A DNA stretch of 64,000 bases from Deroplatys truncata (GCA_030765065.1 CM060984.1:692001-756000); one strand, 5' to 3'; shown: positions 1 through 15,260, numbered from the stretch's first letter. Translations and numbers: made by a program. Notes: a model not told the origin generated them from the letters alone.

Positions 1-3000
1 GGATGAAATGTTGGTATCGTATTTCTAAGTGGAATGCAATACTTCCTAAAGGTTTTTTTAGAGTAGGAGTGTCTTAAAGTGTGAATTTCCGGACAAATTT
101 TGGTATCGTATTGGAGTGGAATGCAATATTTCGTCTACTTATTATAGGCATTTTTTAGACTAAGAGTGTCTCAAACTGTGAATTTCCGGTGAAATATTGG
201 TATCGTATTTTTGAGTGGAATGCAATACTTCCTATACTTACTATAGGCATTTTTTAGACTCGGAGTGTCCCAGTGTGAATTTTCGGTGAAATACTGGTAT
301 CGCATTTTTGAGTGGAATGCAATACTTCGCCTACTTACTATAGGCATTTTTTAGACTAGGAGTATCCCAAAGTGTGAATTTCCGGTGAAATATTGGTATC
401 GTAATTTCTAGTGGAATGCAATACTTCGCCTACTTACTATATCCCTTTTTATAGACTAGGAGTGTCTGAAAGTGTGAATTTCCGGTGCAATATTGGTATG
501 GTATTTTTGAGTGGAATGCAATACATCCTCTACTTACTAAAGGCATTTTATAGACTCGGAGTGTCCCAAAGTGTGAATATCCGGTGAAATATTGGTATCG
601 TATTTTTGATTGGAATGCAATACTTCGTCCACATATAATAGGCATTATTTAGACTAGGAGTGTCTGAAAGTGTGACTTTCCGGTGAAATATTGGTATCGT
701 GTTTTTGAGTGGAATACAATACTTCCTATAGGCATTTTTGTAGACTAGGAGTGTCACAAAGTGTGAATTTCCGGTGAAATATTGGTATCGTATTTTTGAG
801 TGGAATGCAATACTTCCAATACTTACTATAGGCATTTTTTTAGACTAAGAGTGTCTCAAAATGTGAATTTCCGGTGAAATATTGGTATCTTATTTTTGAG
901 TGGAATGCAATACTTCCTTTACTTACTATAGGCATTTTTTAGACTGGGAGTGTCTCAAAGTGTGAATTTCCGATGAAATATTGGTAGCGTGTTTTTGAGT
1001 GGAATACAATACCACCTATAGCCATTTTTTTAGACTAGGAGTGTCTCAAAGTGTGAATTTCCGGTGAAATATTGGTATCGTATTTTTGAGTGGAATGCAA
1101 TGCTTCGCCTACTTACTTAGGCATTTTTTAGACTAGAAGTTTCTGAATGTGTGAATTTTCGGTGAAATATTGGTATCGTATTTTTGAATGGAATGCAATA
1201 CTTCGTCCACTTACTATAGGCATTTTTAGACTAAGAGTGTCCCAAACTGTGAATTTACGGTGAAATATTGGTAACGTGTTTTTGAGTGGAATACAATACT
1301 TCCTGTAGGCATTTTTTTAGACTAGGAGTGTCTCAAAGTGTGAATTTCCGGTGAAATATTGGTATCGTATTTTTGAGTGGAATGCAATACTTCCTAAACT
1401 TACTATAGGCATTTTTTTAGACTCGGAGTGTCTCAAAGTGTGAATTTCTGGTAAAATATTGGTATCGTACTTTTGAGTGGAATGCAATACATGCTCTACT
1501 TACTATACGCATTTTTTGGACAAGGAGTGTCTCAAAGTATGAATTTCCCGTGAAATATTGGTATCGTATTTTTGAGTGGAATGCAATAGTTCCAATACTT
1601 ACTATAGGCATTTTTCAGACTCGGAGTGTCTGAAAGTGTGATTTCCGGTGAAATATCGGTATCGTATTTTTGAGTGGAATACAGTACTTCCTATAGGCAT
1701 TTTTTAGACTAGGAGTGTCTCAAAGTGTGCATTTCTGTGGAATATTGGTATCGCATTTTTGAGTGGAATGCAATCCTTCGTCTACTTACTATAGGCACAT
1801 TTTAGCCTCGGAGTGTCTCAAGGTATGAATTTCCGGTGAAATATTGGTATGGTATTTTTGAGTGGAATGCAATACTTCCTCTACTTACTATGGGCATTTT
1901 TTAAAGTCGGAGTGTCTCAAAGTGTCCATTTCTGGTGAAATATTGGTATCGTATTTTTGAGTGGAATGCAATACTTCCTCTATTTACTATACGCATTTTT
2001 TAGCCTAGGAGTGTCTCAAAGTTTGAATTTCCGGTAAAATATTGGTATCGTATTTTTGAGTGGAATGAAATACATCCTCTACTTACTATAGGCATTTTTT
2101 GGACTAGGAGTGTCTCAAAGTGTGAATTTTCGGTGAAATATTGGTATCGTATTTTTGAGTGGAATGCAATACTTCCTATACTTACTATAGGCATGTTTTT
2201 AGACTAGGAGTGTCTCAAAGTGTGAATTTCCGGTGAAATATTGGTATCGTATTTTTGAGTGGAATGTAATAATTCCTATACTTACTATAGGCATTTTTTA
2301 GTCTCGGAGTATCCCAAAGTGTGAATTTCCGGTGAAATATTGGTATCGTAATTTCTAGTGGAATGCAATACTTCGCCTACTTACTATAGGCATTTTTTAG
2401 ACTAGGAGTGTCTCAAAGTGTGAATTCCCGGTGAAATATTGGTATCTTATTTTTGAGTGGAATGCAGTACATCCTCTACTTACTATAGGCATTTTCTAGA
2501 CTCTTAGTGTCCCAAAGTGTGAATTTCCGGTGAAATATTGGTATCGTATTTTTGAGTGGAATGCAATACTTCGCCTACTTACTATAGGCATTTTTTAAAC
2601 TAGGAGTTTCTGAAGGTGTGAATTTCCGGTGAAATATGGGTATCGTGATTTTGAGTGGAATGCAGTGCTTGTCCTACTTACTATAGGCAATTTTTAGACT
2701 CGGAGTGTCCCAAATTGTGAATTTCCGTGAAATATTGGTATCGTATTTTTGAGTGGAATGCAATAGTTCGTCCACTTACTATAGGCATTTTTAGACTAGG
2801 AGTGTCTGAAAAAGTGAATTTCCGGTGAATTATGGGTATCGTGATTTTGAGTGGATTGCAGTGCTTGGCCTACTTACTATAGGCATTTTTTAGACTCGGA
2901 GTGTCCCAAAGTGTGAATTTCCGCTGAAATATTGGTATCGTGTTTTTGAGTAGATTACAATACTTCCTATAGGCATTTTTTTCACTAGGAGTGTCTCAAA

Positions 3001-5872
3001 GTGTGAATTTCTGGTGAAATATTGGTATCGTATTTTTGAGTGGAATGCATTACTTCCTATACCTACTACAGGAATTTTTTTATACTAAGAGTGTCTCAAA
3101 GTGTGAAATTCCGGTGAAATATTGGTATCTTGTTTTTGAGTGGAATGCAATACCTCCTCTACTTACTATAGGCATTTTTTAGACTAGGAGTGTCTCAAAG
3201 TGTGAATTTCCGGTGAAATATTGGTATCGTATTTTTGAGTGGATTGCCAAACTTCGCCTACTTACTATAGGCATTTTTTAGACACCGAGTTTCCCAAAGT
3301 GCGAATTTCCGGTGAAATATTGGTTTCGTATTTTTGAGTGGAATGCAATACTTCGACTATTTACTATATGCATTTTTTAGACTCGGAGTGTCTCAAAGTA
3401 TGAATTTCCCGTGAAACATTGGTATCGTGTTTTTGAGTGGAATACAATACTTTCTATAGGCATTTTTTAGACTAGGAGTGTCTCAAAGTGTGAATTTCCG
3501 GTGAAATATTGGTATCTTATTTTTGAGTGGAATGCAATGCTTCCTCTACTTACTATAGGCATTTTTTAGACTAGGAGTGTCTCAAAGTGTGAATTTCCGG
3601 TGAAATATTGGTATCGTATTTTTGAGTGGAATGCCAAACTTCGCCTACTTACTATAGGCATTCTTTAGACTAGGAGTGTCTGAAAGTGTGAATTTCCGGT
3701 GAAATATTGGTATCATATTTTGTAGTGGAATGCAATACTTCGTCTACTTAATATAGGCATTTTTTAGACTCGGAGTGTTCTAAAGTGTGAATTTCCGGTG
3801 AAATATTGGTGTGGTATTTTTGAGTGGAATGCAATACATCCTCTACCTACTATAGGCATTCTTAGTCTCGGAGTAGTCTCAAAGTGTGCATTTCCGGTGA
3901 AATATTGGTATCGTATTTTTGAGTGGAATGCAATACTTCGTCTACTTACTATAGGCATTTTTTAGACTCGGAGTGTCTGAAAGTGTGAATTTCCGGTGAA
4001 ACATTGGTATCTCATTTTTGAGTGGAATGCAATACTTCCTCTACTTACTATGGGCATTTTTTGAACTCGGAGTGTCTCAAAGTGTCCATTTCTGGTGAAA
4101 TATTGGTATCGTATTTTTGATTGGAATGCAATCCTTCGCCCACTTACTATAGGTAATTTTTAGACTCGGAATATCCCAAAGTGTGAATTTCCGGTGAAAT
4201 ATTGGTATCGTATTTTAGGAGTGGAATGCAATACTTCGTCCACTTACTATAGGCATTTTTTAGACTAGGAGTGTCTGAAAGTGTGAATTTCCGGTGAAAT
4301 ATTGGTATCGTATTTTTGAGAGGAATGCAATACTTCGCCTACTTACTATAAGCATTTTTTAGACTAGGAGTGTCTGAAAGTGTGAATTTCCGGTGAAATA
4401 TTGGTATCGTATTTTTGAGTGGAATGCAATACTTCGCCTACTTACTATAAGCATTTTTTAGACTAGGAGTGACTGAAAGTGTGAAGTTCCGGTGAAATAT
4501 TGGTATCGTATTTTTGAGTGTCATGCAATACTTCGTCTACTCACTATAGGCATTTTTTAGACTAGGAGTGTCTGAAAGTGTGAATTTCCGGTGAAATATT
4601 GGTATCATATTTTTGAGTGCAATGCAATACTACCTCTATTTATTGTAGGTCTTTTTTAGACTCGGAGTGTCCCAAAGTGTTCATTTCTGGTGAAATATTG
4701 GTATCGTATTTTTGAGTGGAATACAATACTTCTTCTACTTACTATAGGGCTCGTTTTAGACTCGGAGTGTCCTAAAGTGTGAATTTCCGGTGAAATATTG
4801 GTATCGTATTTTTGAGTGGAATGCAATACTTCTACATACTATAGGCTATTTTAGACACGGAGTGTCTCAAAGTATGAATTTCCGGTGAAATATTGGTATG
4901 GAATTTTTGAGTGGAATGCAATACTTCGTCTACTTAATATAGGCATTTTTTAGACTCGGAGTGTTCCAAAGTGTGAATTTCCGGTGAAATATTGGTGTGG
5001 TATTTTTGAGTGGAATGCAATACATCCTCTACCTACTATAGGCATTTTTTAGTCTCGGAGTGTCTCAAAGTGTGCATTTTTGGTGAAATATTGGTATCGT
5101 ATTTTTGAGTGGAATGCAATACTTCGTCTACTTACTATAGGCATTTTTTAGACTCGGAGTGTCTGAAAGAGTGAATTTCCGGTGAAACATTGGTACTCAT
5201 TTTTGAGTGGAATGCAATACTTCCTCTACTATCTATGGGCATTTTTTGAACTCGGAGTGTCTCAAAGTGTCCAGTTCTGGTGAAATATTGGTATCGTATT
5301 TTTGATTGGAATGCAATACTTCCTCTATTTACTATACGCATTTTTTAGCCTAGGAGTGTCTCAAAGTGTGAATTTCCGATAAAATATTGAAATCGTATTT
5401 ATGAGTCGAATGCAATACATCCTCTACTTACTATAGGCATTTTTTAGACTAGGAGTGTCTCAAAATGTGAATTTTCGGTGAAATATTGGTATCGTATTTT
5501 TGAGAGGAATGCAATACTTCCTATAATTACTATAGGGATTTTATAGACTCGGAGTGTCCGAAACTGTGAATTTCTGGTGAAATATTGGTATCGTATATTT
5601 GAGTGGAATGCAATACTTCCCAAACTTACTATAGGCATTCTTTTAGACTCGGAGTGTCTCAAAGTATGAATTTCCGGTGAAATATTGGTATGGTATTTTT
5701 AAGTGGAATGCAATATATCCTCTACTTACTATAGGCATTTTTTAGCCGCGGAGTGTCTGAAAGTGTGAATATCCGGTGAAATATTGGTATCGTATTTTTG
5801 AGTGGAATGCAATAGTTCCTCTACTTACTATAGGCATTTTTTAGACTCGGAGTGTCTGAAAGTGTGAATTTC
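1..5872. repeat. Satellite HOR family A, copy A1
   Basis: First copy of a higher-order repeat of about 5.9 kb. The variant string beginning ATTTCTAAGTGGAATGCAAT near position 21 recurs near 5,893 and 11,851. The monomers between are matched in order, including variants such as TAATTTCTAGTGG and GTGATTTTGAGTGG. The left edge of the window cuts the array, so the true unit start is arbitrary. Confidence 0.85.
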
Positions 5873-8800
5873 GGATGAAATGTTGGTATCGTATTTCTAA
5901 GTGGAATGCAATACTTCCTAAAGGCATTTTTTTAGAGTAGGAGTGTCTTAAAGTGTGAATTTCCGGACAAATATTGGTATCGTATTGGAGTGGAATGCAA
6001 TATTTCGTCTACTTATTATAGGCATTTTTTAGACTAAGAGTGTCTCAAACTGTGAATTTCCGGTGAAATATTGGTATCGTATTTTTGAGTGGAATGCAAT
6101 ACTTCCTATACTTACTATAGGCATTTTTTAGACTCGGAGTGTCCCAGTGTGAATTTTCGGTGAAATATTGGTATCGCATTTTTGAGTGGAATGCAATACT
6201 TCGCCCACTTACTATAGGCATTTTTTAGACTAGGAGTATCCCAAAGTGTGAATTTCCGGTGAAATATTGGTATAGTAATTTCTAGTGGAATGCAATACTT
6301 CGCCTACTTACTATATTCCTTTTTATAGACTAGGAGTGTCTTAAAGTGTGAATTTCCGGTGCAATATTGGTATGGTATTTTTGAGTGGAATGCAATACAT
6401 CCTCTACTTACTATAGGCATTTTATAGACTCGGGGTGTCCCAAAGTGTGAATATCCGGTGAAATATTGGTATCGTATTTTTGATTGGAATGCAATACTTC
6501 GTCCACATATTATAGGCATTTTTTAGACTAGGAGTGTCTGAAAGTGTGACTTTCCGGTGAAATATTGGTATCGTGTTTTTGAGTGGAATACAATACTTCC
6601 TATAGGCATTTTTGTAGACTAGGAGTGTCACAAAGTGTGAATTTCCGGTGAAATATTGGTATCGTATTTTTGAGTGGAATGCAATACTTCCAATACTTAC
6701 TATAGGCATTTTTTTAGACTAAGAGTGTCTCAAAATGTGAATTTCCGGTGAAATATTGGTAGCGTGTTTTTGAGTGGAATACAATACCACCTATAGCCAT
6801 TTTTTTAGACTAGGAGTGTCTCAAAGTGTGAATTTCCGGTGAAATATTGGTATCGTATTTTTGAGTGGAATGCAATGCTTCGCCTACTTACTTAGGCATT
6901 TTTTAGACTAGAAGTTTCTGAATGTGTGAATTTTCGGTGAATAATTGGTATCGTATTTTTGAATGGAATGCAATACTTCGTCCACTTACTATAGGCATTT
7001 TTTAGACTAAGAGTGTCCCAAACTGTGAATTTACGGTGAAATATTGGTATCGTGTTTTTGAGTGGAATACAATACTTCCTATAGGCATTTTTTTAGACTA
7101 GGAGTGTCTCAAAGTGTGAATTTCCGGTGAAATATTTGTATCGTATTTTTGAGTGGAATGCAATACTTCCTATACCTACTATAGGCATTTTTTTAGACTA
7201 AGAGTGTCTCAAAGTGTGAATTTCCGGTGAATTATTGGTATCTTATTTTTGAGTGGAATGCAATGGTTCCTCTATTTACTATAGGCATTTTTTAGACTAG
7301 GAGTGTCTCAAAGTGTGAATTTCCGGTGAAATATTGTTATCGTATTTTTGAGTGGAATACCAAACTTCGCCTACTTACTATAGGCATTTTTTAGAATAGG
7401 AGTGTCTGAAAGTGTGAATTTCCGGTGCAATATTGGTATCATATTTTTGAGTGGAATGCAATACTTCCTAAACTTACTATAGGCATTTTTTTTGACTCGG
7501 AGTGTCTCAAAGTGTGAATTTCTGGTAAAATATTGGTATCGTACTTTTGAGTGGAATGCAATACATGCTCTACTTACTATACGCATTTTTTGGACAAGGA
7601 GTGTCTCAAAGTATGAATTTCCCGTGAAATATTGGTATCGTATTTTTGAGTGGAATGCAATAGTTCCAATACTTACTATAGGCATTTTTCAGACTCGGAG
7701 TGTCTGAAAGTGTGATTTCCGGTGAAATATCGGTATCGTATTTTTGAGTGGAATACAATACTTCCTATAGGCATTTTTTAGACTAGGAGTGTCTCAAAGT
7801 GTGCATTTCTGTGGAATATTGGTATCGCATTTTTGAGTGGAATGCAATCCTTCGTCTACTTACTATAGGCACATTTTAGCCTCGGAGTGTCTCAAGGTAT
7901 GAATTTCCGGTGAAATATTGGTATGGTATTTTTGAGTGGAATGCAATACTTCCTCTACTTACTATGGGCATTTTTTAAAGTCGGAGTGTCTCAAAGTGTC
8001 CATTTCTGGTGAAATATTGGTATCGTATTTTTGAGTGGAATGCAATACTTCCTCTATTTACTATACGCATTTTTTAGCCTAGGAGTGTCTCAAAGTTTGA
8101 ATTTCCGGTAAAATATTGGTATCGTATTTTTGAGTGGAATGCAATACATCCTCTACTTACTATAGGCATTTTTTGGACTAGGAGTGTCTCAAAGTGTGAA
8201 TTTTCGGTGAAATATTGGTATCGTATTTTTGAGTGGAATGCAATACTTCCTATACTTACTATAGGCATGTTTTTAGACTAGGAGTGTCTCAAAGTGTGAA
8301 TTTCCGGTGAAATATTGGTATCGTATTTTTGAGTGGAATGTAATAATTCCTATACTTACTATAGGCATTTTTTAGTCTCGGAGTATCCCAAAGTGTGAAT
8401 TTCCGGTGAAATATTGGTATCGTAATTTCTAGTGGAATGCAATACTTCGCCTACTTACTATAGGCATTTTTTAGACTAGGAGTGTCTCAAAGTGTGAATT
8501 CCCGGTGAAACATTGGTATCTTATTTTTGAGTGGAATGCAATACATCCTCTACTTACTATAGGCATTTTCTAGACTCTTAGTGTCCCAAAGTGTGAATTT
8601 CCGGTGAAATATTGGTATCGTATTTTTGAGTGGAATGCAATACTTCGCCTACTTACTATAGGCATTTTTTAAACTAGGAGTTTCTGAAGGTGTGAATTAC
8701 CGGTGAAATATGGGTATCGTGATTTTGAGTGGAATGCAGTGCTTGGCCTACTTACTATAGGCAATTTTTAGACTCGGAGTGTCCCAAATTGTGAATTTCC

Positions 8801-11800
8801 GTGAAATATTGGTATCGTATTTTTGAGTGGAATGCAATAGTTCGTCCACTTACTATAGGCATTTTTAGACTAGGAGTGTCTGAAAAAGTGAATTTCCGGT
8901 GAAATATGGGTATCGTGATTTTGAGTGGAATGCAGTGCTTGGCCTACTTACTATAGGCATTTTTTAGACTCGGAGTGTCCCAAAGTGTGAATTTCCGCTG
9001 AAATATTGGTATCGTGTTTTTGAGTGGAATACAATACTTCCTATAGGCATTTTTTTTCACTAGGGGTGTCTCAAAGTGTGAATTTCTGGTGAAATATTGG
9101 TATCGTATTTTTGAGTGGAATGCATTACTTCCTATACCTACTACAGGAATTTTTTTATACTAAGAGTGTCTCAAAGTGTGAAATTCCGGTGAAATATTGG
9201 TATCTTGTTTTTGAGTGGAATGCAATACCTCCTCTACTTACTATAGGCATTTTTTAGACTAGGAGTGTCTCAAAGTGTGAATTTCCGGTGAAATATTGGT
9301 ATCGTATTTTTGAGTGGATTGCCAAACTTCGGCTACTTACTATAGGCATTTTTTAGACACCGAGTTTCCCAAAGTGCGAATTTCCGGTGAAATATTGGTT
9401 TCGTATTTTTGAGTGGAATGCAATACTTCGACTATTTACTATATGCATTTTTTAGACTCGGAGTGTCTCAAAGTATGAATTTCCCGTGAAATATTGGTAT
9501 CGTATTTTTGAGTGGAATCCAATACATCCTCTACTTACTGTGGGCATTTTTTGGACTCTGAGTGTCTCAAAGTGTGAATTTCCGTGAAATATTGGTATCG
9601 TATTATTGAGTGGAATGCAATAATTCGGCTACTTACTTTAGGCATTTTTTAGACTCGGAATGTTCCAAAGTGTGAATTTCCGGTGAATAATTGGTATCGT
9701 ATTTTTGAGTGGAATGCAATACTTCGCCTACTTACTATAGGCATTTTTTAGACTAGGAGTGTCTGAAAGAGTGAATTTCCGGTGAAATATTGGTATCATA
9801 TTTTTGAGTGGAACGCAATCCTTCGCCCACTTACTATAGGTAATTTTTAGACTCGGAATATCCCAAAGTGTGAATTTCGGGTGAAATATTGGTATCGTAT
9901 TTATGAGTGGAATGCAATACATCCTCTACTTACTATAGGCATTTTTTAGACTAGGAGTGTCTCAAAGTGTGAATTTCCGGTGAAATATTGGTATCGTATT
10001 TTGGAGAGGAATGCAATACTTCCTATACTTACTATAGGGATTTTTAGACTCGGAGTGTCTGAAACTGTGAATTTCTGGTGAAATATTGGTATCGTATATT
10101 TGAGTGGAATGCAATACTTCTAAACTTACTATAGGCATTTTTTTAGACTCGGAGTGTCTCAAAATGTGAGTTTCTGGTAAAATATTGGTATCGTATTTTT
10201 GAGTGGAATGCAATACATGTTCTACTTACTATACGCATTTTTTGGACTAGGAGTGTCTGAAAGTGTGATTTCCGGTGAAATATCGGTATCGAATTTTTGA
10301 GTGGAATACAATACCACCTATAGGCATTTTTTAGACCAGGAGTGTCTCAAAGTGTGCATTTCTGTGGAATATTGGTATCGCATTTTTGAGTGGAATGCAA
10401 TCCTTCGTCTACTTACTATAGGCACATTTTAGCCTCGGAGTGTCTCAAAGTATGAATTTCCGGTGAAATATTGGTATGGTATTTTTGAGTGGAATGCAAT
10501 ACATCCTCTACTTACTATAGGCATTTTTTAGACTCGGAGTGTCTGAAAGTGTGAATTTCCGGTGAAATATTGGTATCGTATTTCTAAGTGGAATGCAATA
10601 GTTCCTAAAGGCATTTTTTTAGAGTAGGAGTGTCTTAAAGTGTGAATTTCCGGACAAATATTGGTATCGTATTGGAGTGGAATGCAATATTTCGTCTACT
10701 TATTATAGGCATTTTTTAGATAAGAGTGTCTCAAACCTTGAATTTCCGGTGAAATATTGGTATCGTATTTTTGAGTGGAATGCAATACTTCCTATACTTA
10801 CTATAGGCATTTTTTAGACTCGGACTGTCCCAGTGTGAATTTTCGGTGAAATATTGGTATCGCATTTTTGAGTGTCATGCAATACTTCGTCTACTCACTA
10901 TAGGCATTTTTTAGACTAGGAGTGTCTGAAAGTGTGAATTTCCGGGGAAATATTGGTATCGTATTTTTGAGTGGAATGCAATACTTCCTCTATTTACTGT
11001 AGGCCTTTTTTAGACTCGGAGTGTCCCAAAGTGTTCATTTCCGGTGAAATATTGGTATCGTACTTTTGAGTGGAATACAATACTTCTTCTACTTACTATA
11101 GGGCTCGTTTTAGACTCGGAGTGTCCTAAAGTGTGAATTTCCGGTGAAATATTGGTATCGTATTTTTGAGTGGAATGCAATACTTCTACATACTATAGGC
11201 TATTTTAGACTCGGAGTGTCTCAAAGTATGAATTTCCGGTGAAATATTGGTGTGGTATTTTTGAGTGGAATGCAATACATACTCTACCTACTATAGGCAT
11301 TTTTTAGTCTCGGAGTGTCTCAAAGTGTCCAGTTCTGGTGAAATATTGGTATCGTATTTTTGATTGGAATGCAGTACTTCCTCTATTTACTATACGCATT
11401 TTTTAGCCTAGGAGTGTCTCAAGTGTGTATTTCCGGTAAAATATTGAAATCGTATTTATGAGTGGAATGCAATACATCCTCTACTTACTATAGGCATTTT
11501 TTAGACTAGGAGTGTCTCAAAGTGTGAATTTCCGGTGAAATATTGGTATCGTATTTTTGAGAGGAATGCAATACTTCCTATAATTACAATAGGCATTTTT
11601 TTAGACTCGGAGTGTCTCAAAGTATGAATTTCTGGTGAAATATTGGTATGGTATTTTTAAGTGGAATGCAATACATCCTCTACTTACTATAGGCATTTTT
11701 TAGCCGCGGAGTGTCTGAAAGTGTGAATATCCGGTGAAATATTGGTATCGTATTTTTGAGTGGAATGCAATAGTTCCTCTACTTACTATAGGCATTTTTT

Positions 11801-11830
11801 AGACTCGGAGTGTCTGAAAGTGTGAATTTC
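5873..11830. repeat. Satellite HOR family A, copy A2
   Basis: Second copy of the ~5.9-kb higher-order repeat, matching A1 monomer by monomer at an offset of 5,872 bp near its start and about 6,074 bp further in (compare 1,611 with 7,685 and 2,194 with 8,268). The change in offset equals roughly two monomers, so A2 differs from A1 by gain or loss of a monomer pair near 7.1-7.4 kb. Later parts are rearranged; a partial restart of the unit is visible near 10,560. Confidence 0.82.
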
Positions 11831-14800
11831 CGGTGAAATATTGGTATCGTATTTCTAAGTGGAATGCAATACTTCCTAAAGGCATTTTTTTAGAGTAGGA
11901 GTGTCTTAAAGTGTGAATTTCCGGACAAATATTGGTATCGTATTGGAGTGGAATGCAATAATTCGTCTACTTATTATAGGCATTTTTTAGACTAAGAGTG
12001 TCTCAAACTGAATTTCCGGTGAAATATTGGTATCGTATTTTTGAGTGGAATGCAATACTTCCTATACGTACTACAGGCATTTTTTAGACTCGGAGTGTCC
12101 CAGTGTGAATTTCCGGTGAAATATTGGTATCGTAATTTCTAGTGGAATGCAATACTTCGCCTACTTACTATATGCATTTTCTAGACTAGGAGTGTCTGAA
12201 AGTGTGAATTTCCGGTGCAATATTGGTATGGTATTTTTGAGTGGAATGCAATACATCCTCTACTTACTATAGGCATTTTATAGACTTGGAGTGTCCCAAA
12301 GTGTGAATTTCCGGTGAAATATTGGTATCGTATTTTTGAGTGGAATGCAATACTTCGTCCACATACTATAGGCATTTTTTAGACTAGGAGTGTCTGAAAG
12401 TGTGACTTTCCGGTGAAATATTGGTATCGTGTTTTTGAGTGGAATACAATACTTCCTATAGGCATTTTTGTAGACTAGGAGTGTCACAAAGTGTGAATTT
12501 CCGGTGAAATATTGGTATCGTATTTTTCAGTGGAATGCAATACTTCCAATACTTACTATAGGCATTTCTTTAGACTAAGAGTGTCTCAAAATGTGAATTT
12601 CCGGTGAAATATTGGTATCTTATTTTTGAGTGGAATGCAATACTTCCTCTACTTACTATAGGCATTTTTTAGACTAGGAGTGTCTCAAAGTGTGAATTTC
12701 CGGTGAAATATTGGTAGCGTGTTTTTGAGTGGAATACAATACCACCTATAGGCATTTTTTTAGACTAGGAGTGTCTCAAAGTGTGAATTTCCGGTGAAAT
12801 ATTGGTATCGTATTTTTGAGTGGAATGCAATGCTTCGCCTACTTACTTAGGCATTTTTTAGACTAGGAGTTTCTGAATGTGTGAATTTTCGGTGAAATAT
12901 TGGTATCGTATTTTTGAATGGAATGCAATACTTCGTCCACTTACTATAGGCATTTTTTAGACTAAGAGTGTCCCAAACTGTGAATTTACGGTGAAATATT
13001 GGTATCGTGTTTTTGAGTGGAATACAATACTTCCTATAGGCATTTTTTTAGACTAGGAGTGTCTCAAAGTGTGAATTTCCGGTGAAATATTGGTATCGTA
13101 TTTTTGAGTGGAATGCAATACTTCCTATACTTACTATAGGCATTTTTTTAGACTAAGAGTGTCTCAAAGTGTGAATTTCCGGTGAAATATTGGTATCTTA
13201 TTTTTGAGTGGAATGCAATGCTTCCTCTACTTACTATAGGAATTTTTTAGACTAGGAGTGTCTCAAAGTGTGAATTTCCGGTGAAATATTGGTATCGTAT
13301 TTTTTAGTGGAATGCCAAACTTCGCCTACTTACTATAGGCATTTTTTAGACTAGGAGTGTCTGAAAGTGTGAATTTCCGGTGAAATATTGGTATCATATT
13401 TTTGAGTGGAATGCAATACTTCCTAAACTTACTATAGGCATTTTGTTTAGACTCGGAGTGTCTCAAAGTGTGAATTTCTGGTAAAATATTGGTATCGTAC
13501 TTTTGAGTGGAACGCAATTCATGCTCTACTTACTATACGCATTTTTTGGACTAGGAGTGTCTCAAAGTATGAATTTCCCCTGAAATATTGGTATCGTATT
13601 TTTGAGTGGAATGCAATAGTTCCAATACTTACTATAGGCATTTTTCAGACTCGGAGTGTCTGAAAGTGTGATTTCCGGTGAAATATCGGTATCGTATTTT
13701 TGAGTGGAATACAATATTTCCTATAGGCATTTTTAGACTAGGAGTGTCTCAAAGTGTGCATTTCTGTGGAATATTGGTATCGCATTTTGAGTGGAATGCA
13801 ATCCTTCGTCTACTTACTATAGGCATATTTTAGCCTCGGAGTGTCTCAAGGTATGAATTTCCGGTGAAATATTGGTATGGTATTTTTGAGTGGAATGCAA
13901 TACTTCCTCTACTTACTATGGGCATTTTTTAAAGTAGGAGTGTCTCAAAGTGTCCATTTCTGGTGAAATATTGGTATCGTATTTTTGAGTGGAATGCAAT
14001 ACTTCCTCTATTTACTATACGCATTTTTTAGCCTAGGAGTGTCTCAAAGTTTGAATTTCCGGTAAAATATTGGTATCGTATTTTTGAGTGGAATGCAATA
14101 CATCCTCTACTTACTATAGGCATTTTTTAGACTAGGAGTGTCTCAAAGTGTGAATTTTCGGTGAAATATTGGTATCGTATTCTTGAGTGGAATGCAATAC
14201 TTCCTATACTTACTATAGGCATGTTTTTAGACTAGGAGTGTCTCAAAGTGTGAATTTCCGGTGAAATATTGGTATCGTATTTTTGAGTGGAATGTAATAA
14301 TTCCTATACTTACTATAGGCATTTTTTAGACTCGGAGTATCCCAAAGTGTGAATTTCCGGTGAAATATTCGTATCGTAATTTCTAGTGGAATGCAATACT
14401 TCGCCTACTTACTATAGGCATTTTTTAGACTAGGAGTGTCTCAAAGTGTGAATTCCCGGTGAAATATTGGTATGTTATTTTTGAGTGGAATGCAATACAT
14501 CCTCTACTTACTATAGGCATTTTCTAGACTCGGAGTGTCCCAAAGTGTGAATTTCCGGTGAAATATTGGTATCGTATTTTTGAGTGGAATGCAATACTTC
14601 ACCTACTTACTATAGGCATTTTTTAAACTAGGAGTTTCTGAAGGTGTGAACTTCCGGTGAAATATGGGTATCGTGATTTTGAGTGGAATGCAGTGCTTGG
14701 CCTACTTACTATAGGCAATTTTTAGACTCGGAGTGTCCCAAATTGTGAATTTCCGGTGAAATATTGGTATCGTATTTTTGAGTGGAATGCAATACTTCGT

Positions 14801-15260
14801 CCACTTACTATAGGCATTTTTTAGACTAGGAGTGTCTGAAAAAGTGAATTTCCGGTGAAATATGGGTATCGTGATTTTGAGTGGAATGCAGTGCTTGGCC
14901 TACTTACTATAGGCATTTTTTAGACTCGGAGTGTCCCAAAGTGTGAATTTCCGGTGAAATATTGGTATCGTGTTTATGAGTGTAATACAATACGTCCTAT
15001 AGGCATTTTTTCACTAGGAGTGTCTCAAAAAGTGTGAATTTCCGGTGAAATATTGGTATCGTATTTTTGAGTGCATTGCATTACTTCCTATACCTACTAT
15101 AGGAATTTTTTTATACTAAGAGTGTCTCAAAGTGTGAAATTCCGGTGAAATATTGGTATCTTGTTTTTGAGTGGAATGCAATACTTCCTCTACTTACTAT
15201 AGGCATTTTTTAGACTAGGAGTGTCTCAAAGTGTGAATTTCCGGTGAAATATTGGTATCG
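11831..15260. repeat. Satellite HOR family A, partial copy A3
   Basis: Third, incomplete copy of the ~5.9-kb unit, offset about 5.88-5.96 kb from A2. It follows the A order until about 15,260. There the sequence jumps back to monomers resembling the A segment near 1,000-1,150 and 12,735-12,880, so 15,260-15,840 is a further repeated fragment of family A before family B begins. Confidence 0.75.
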
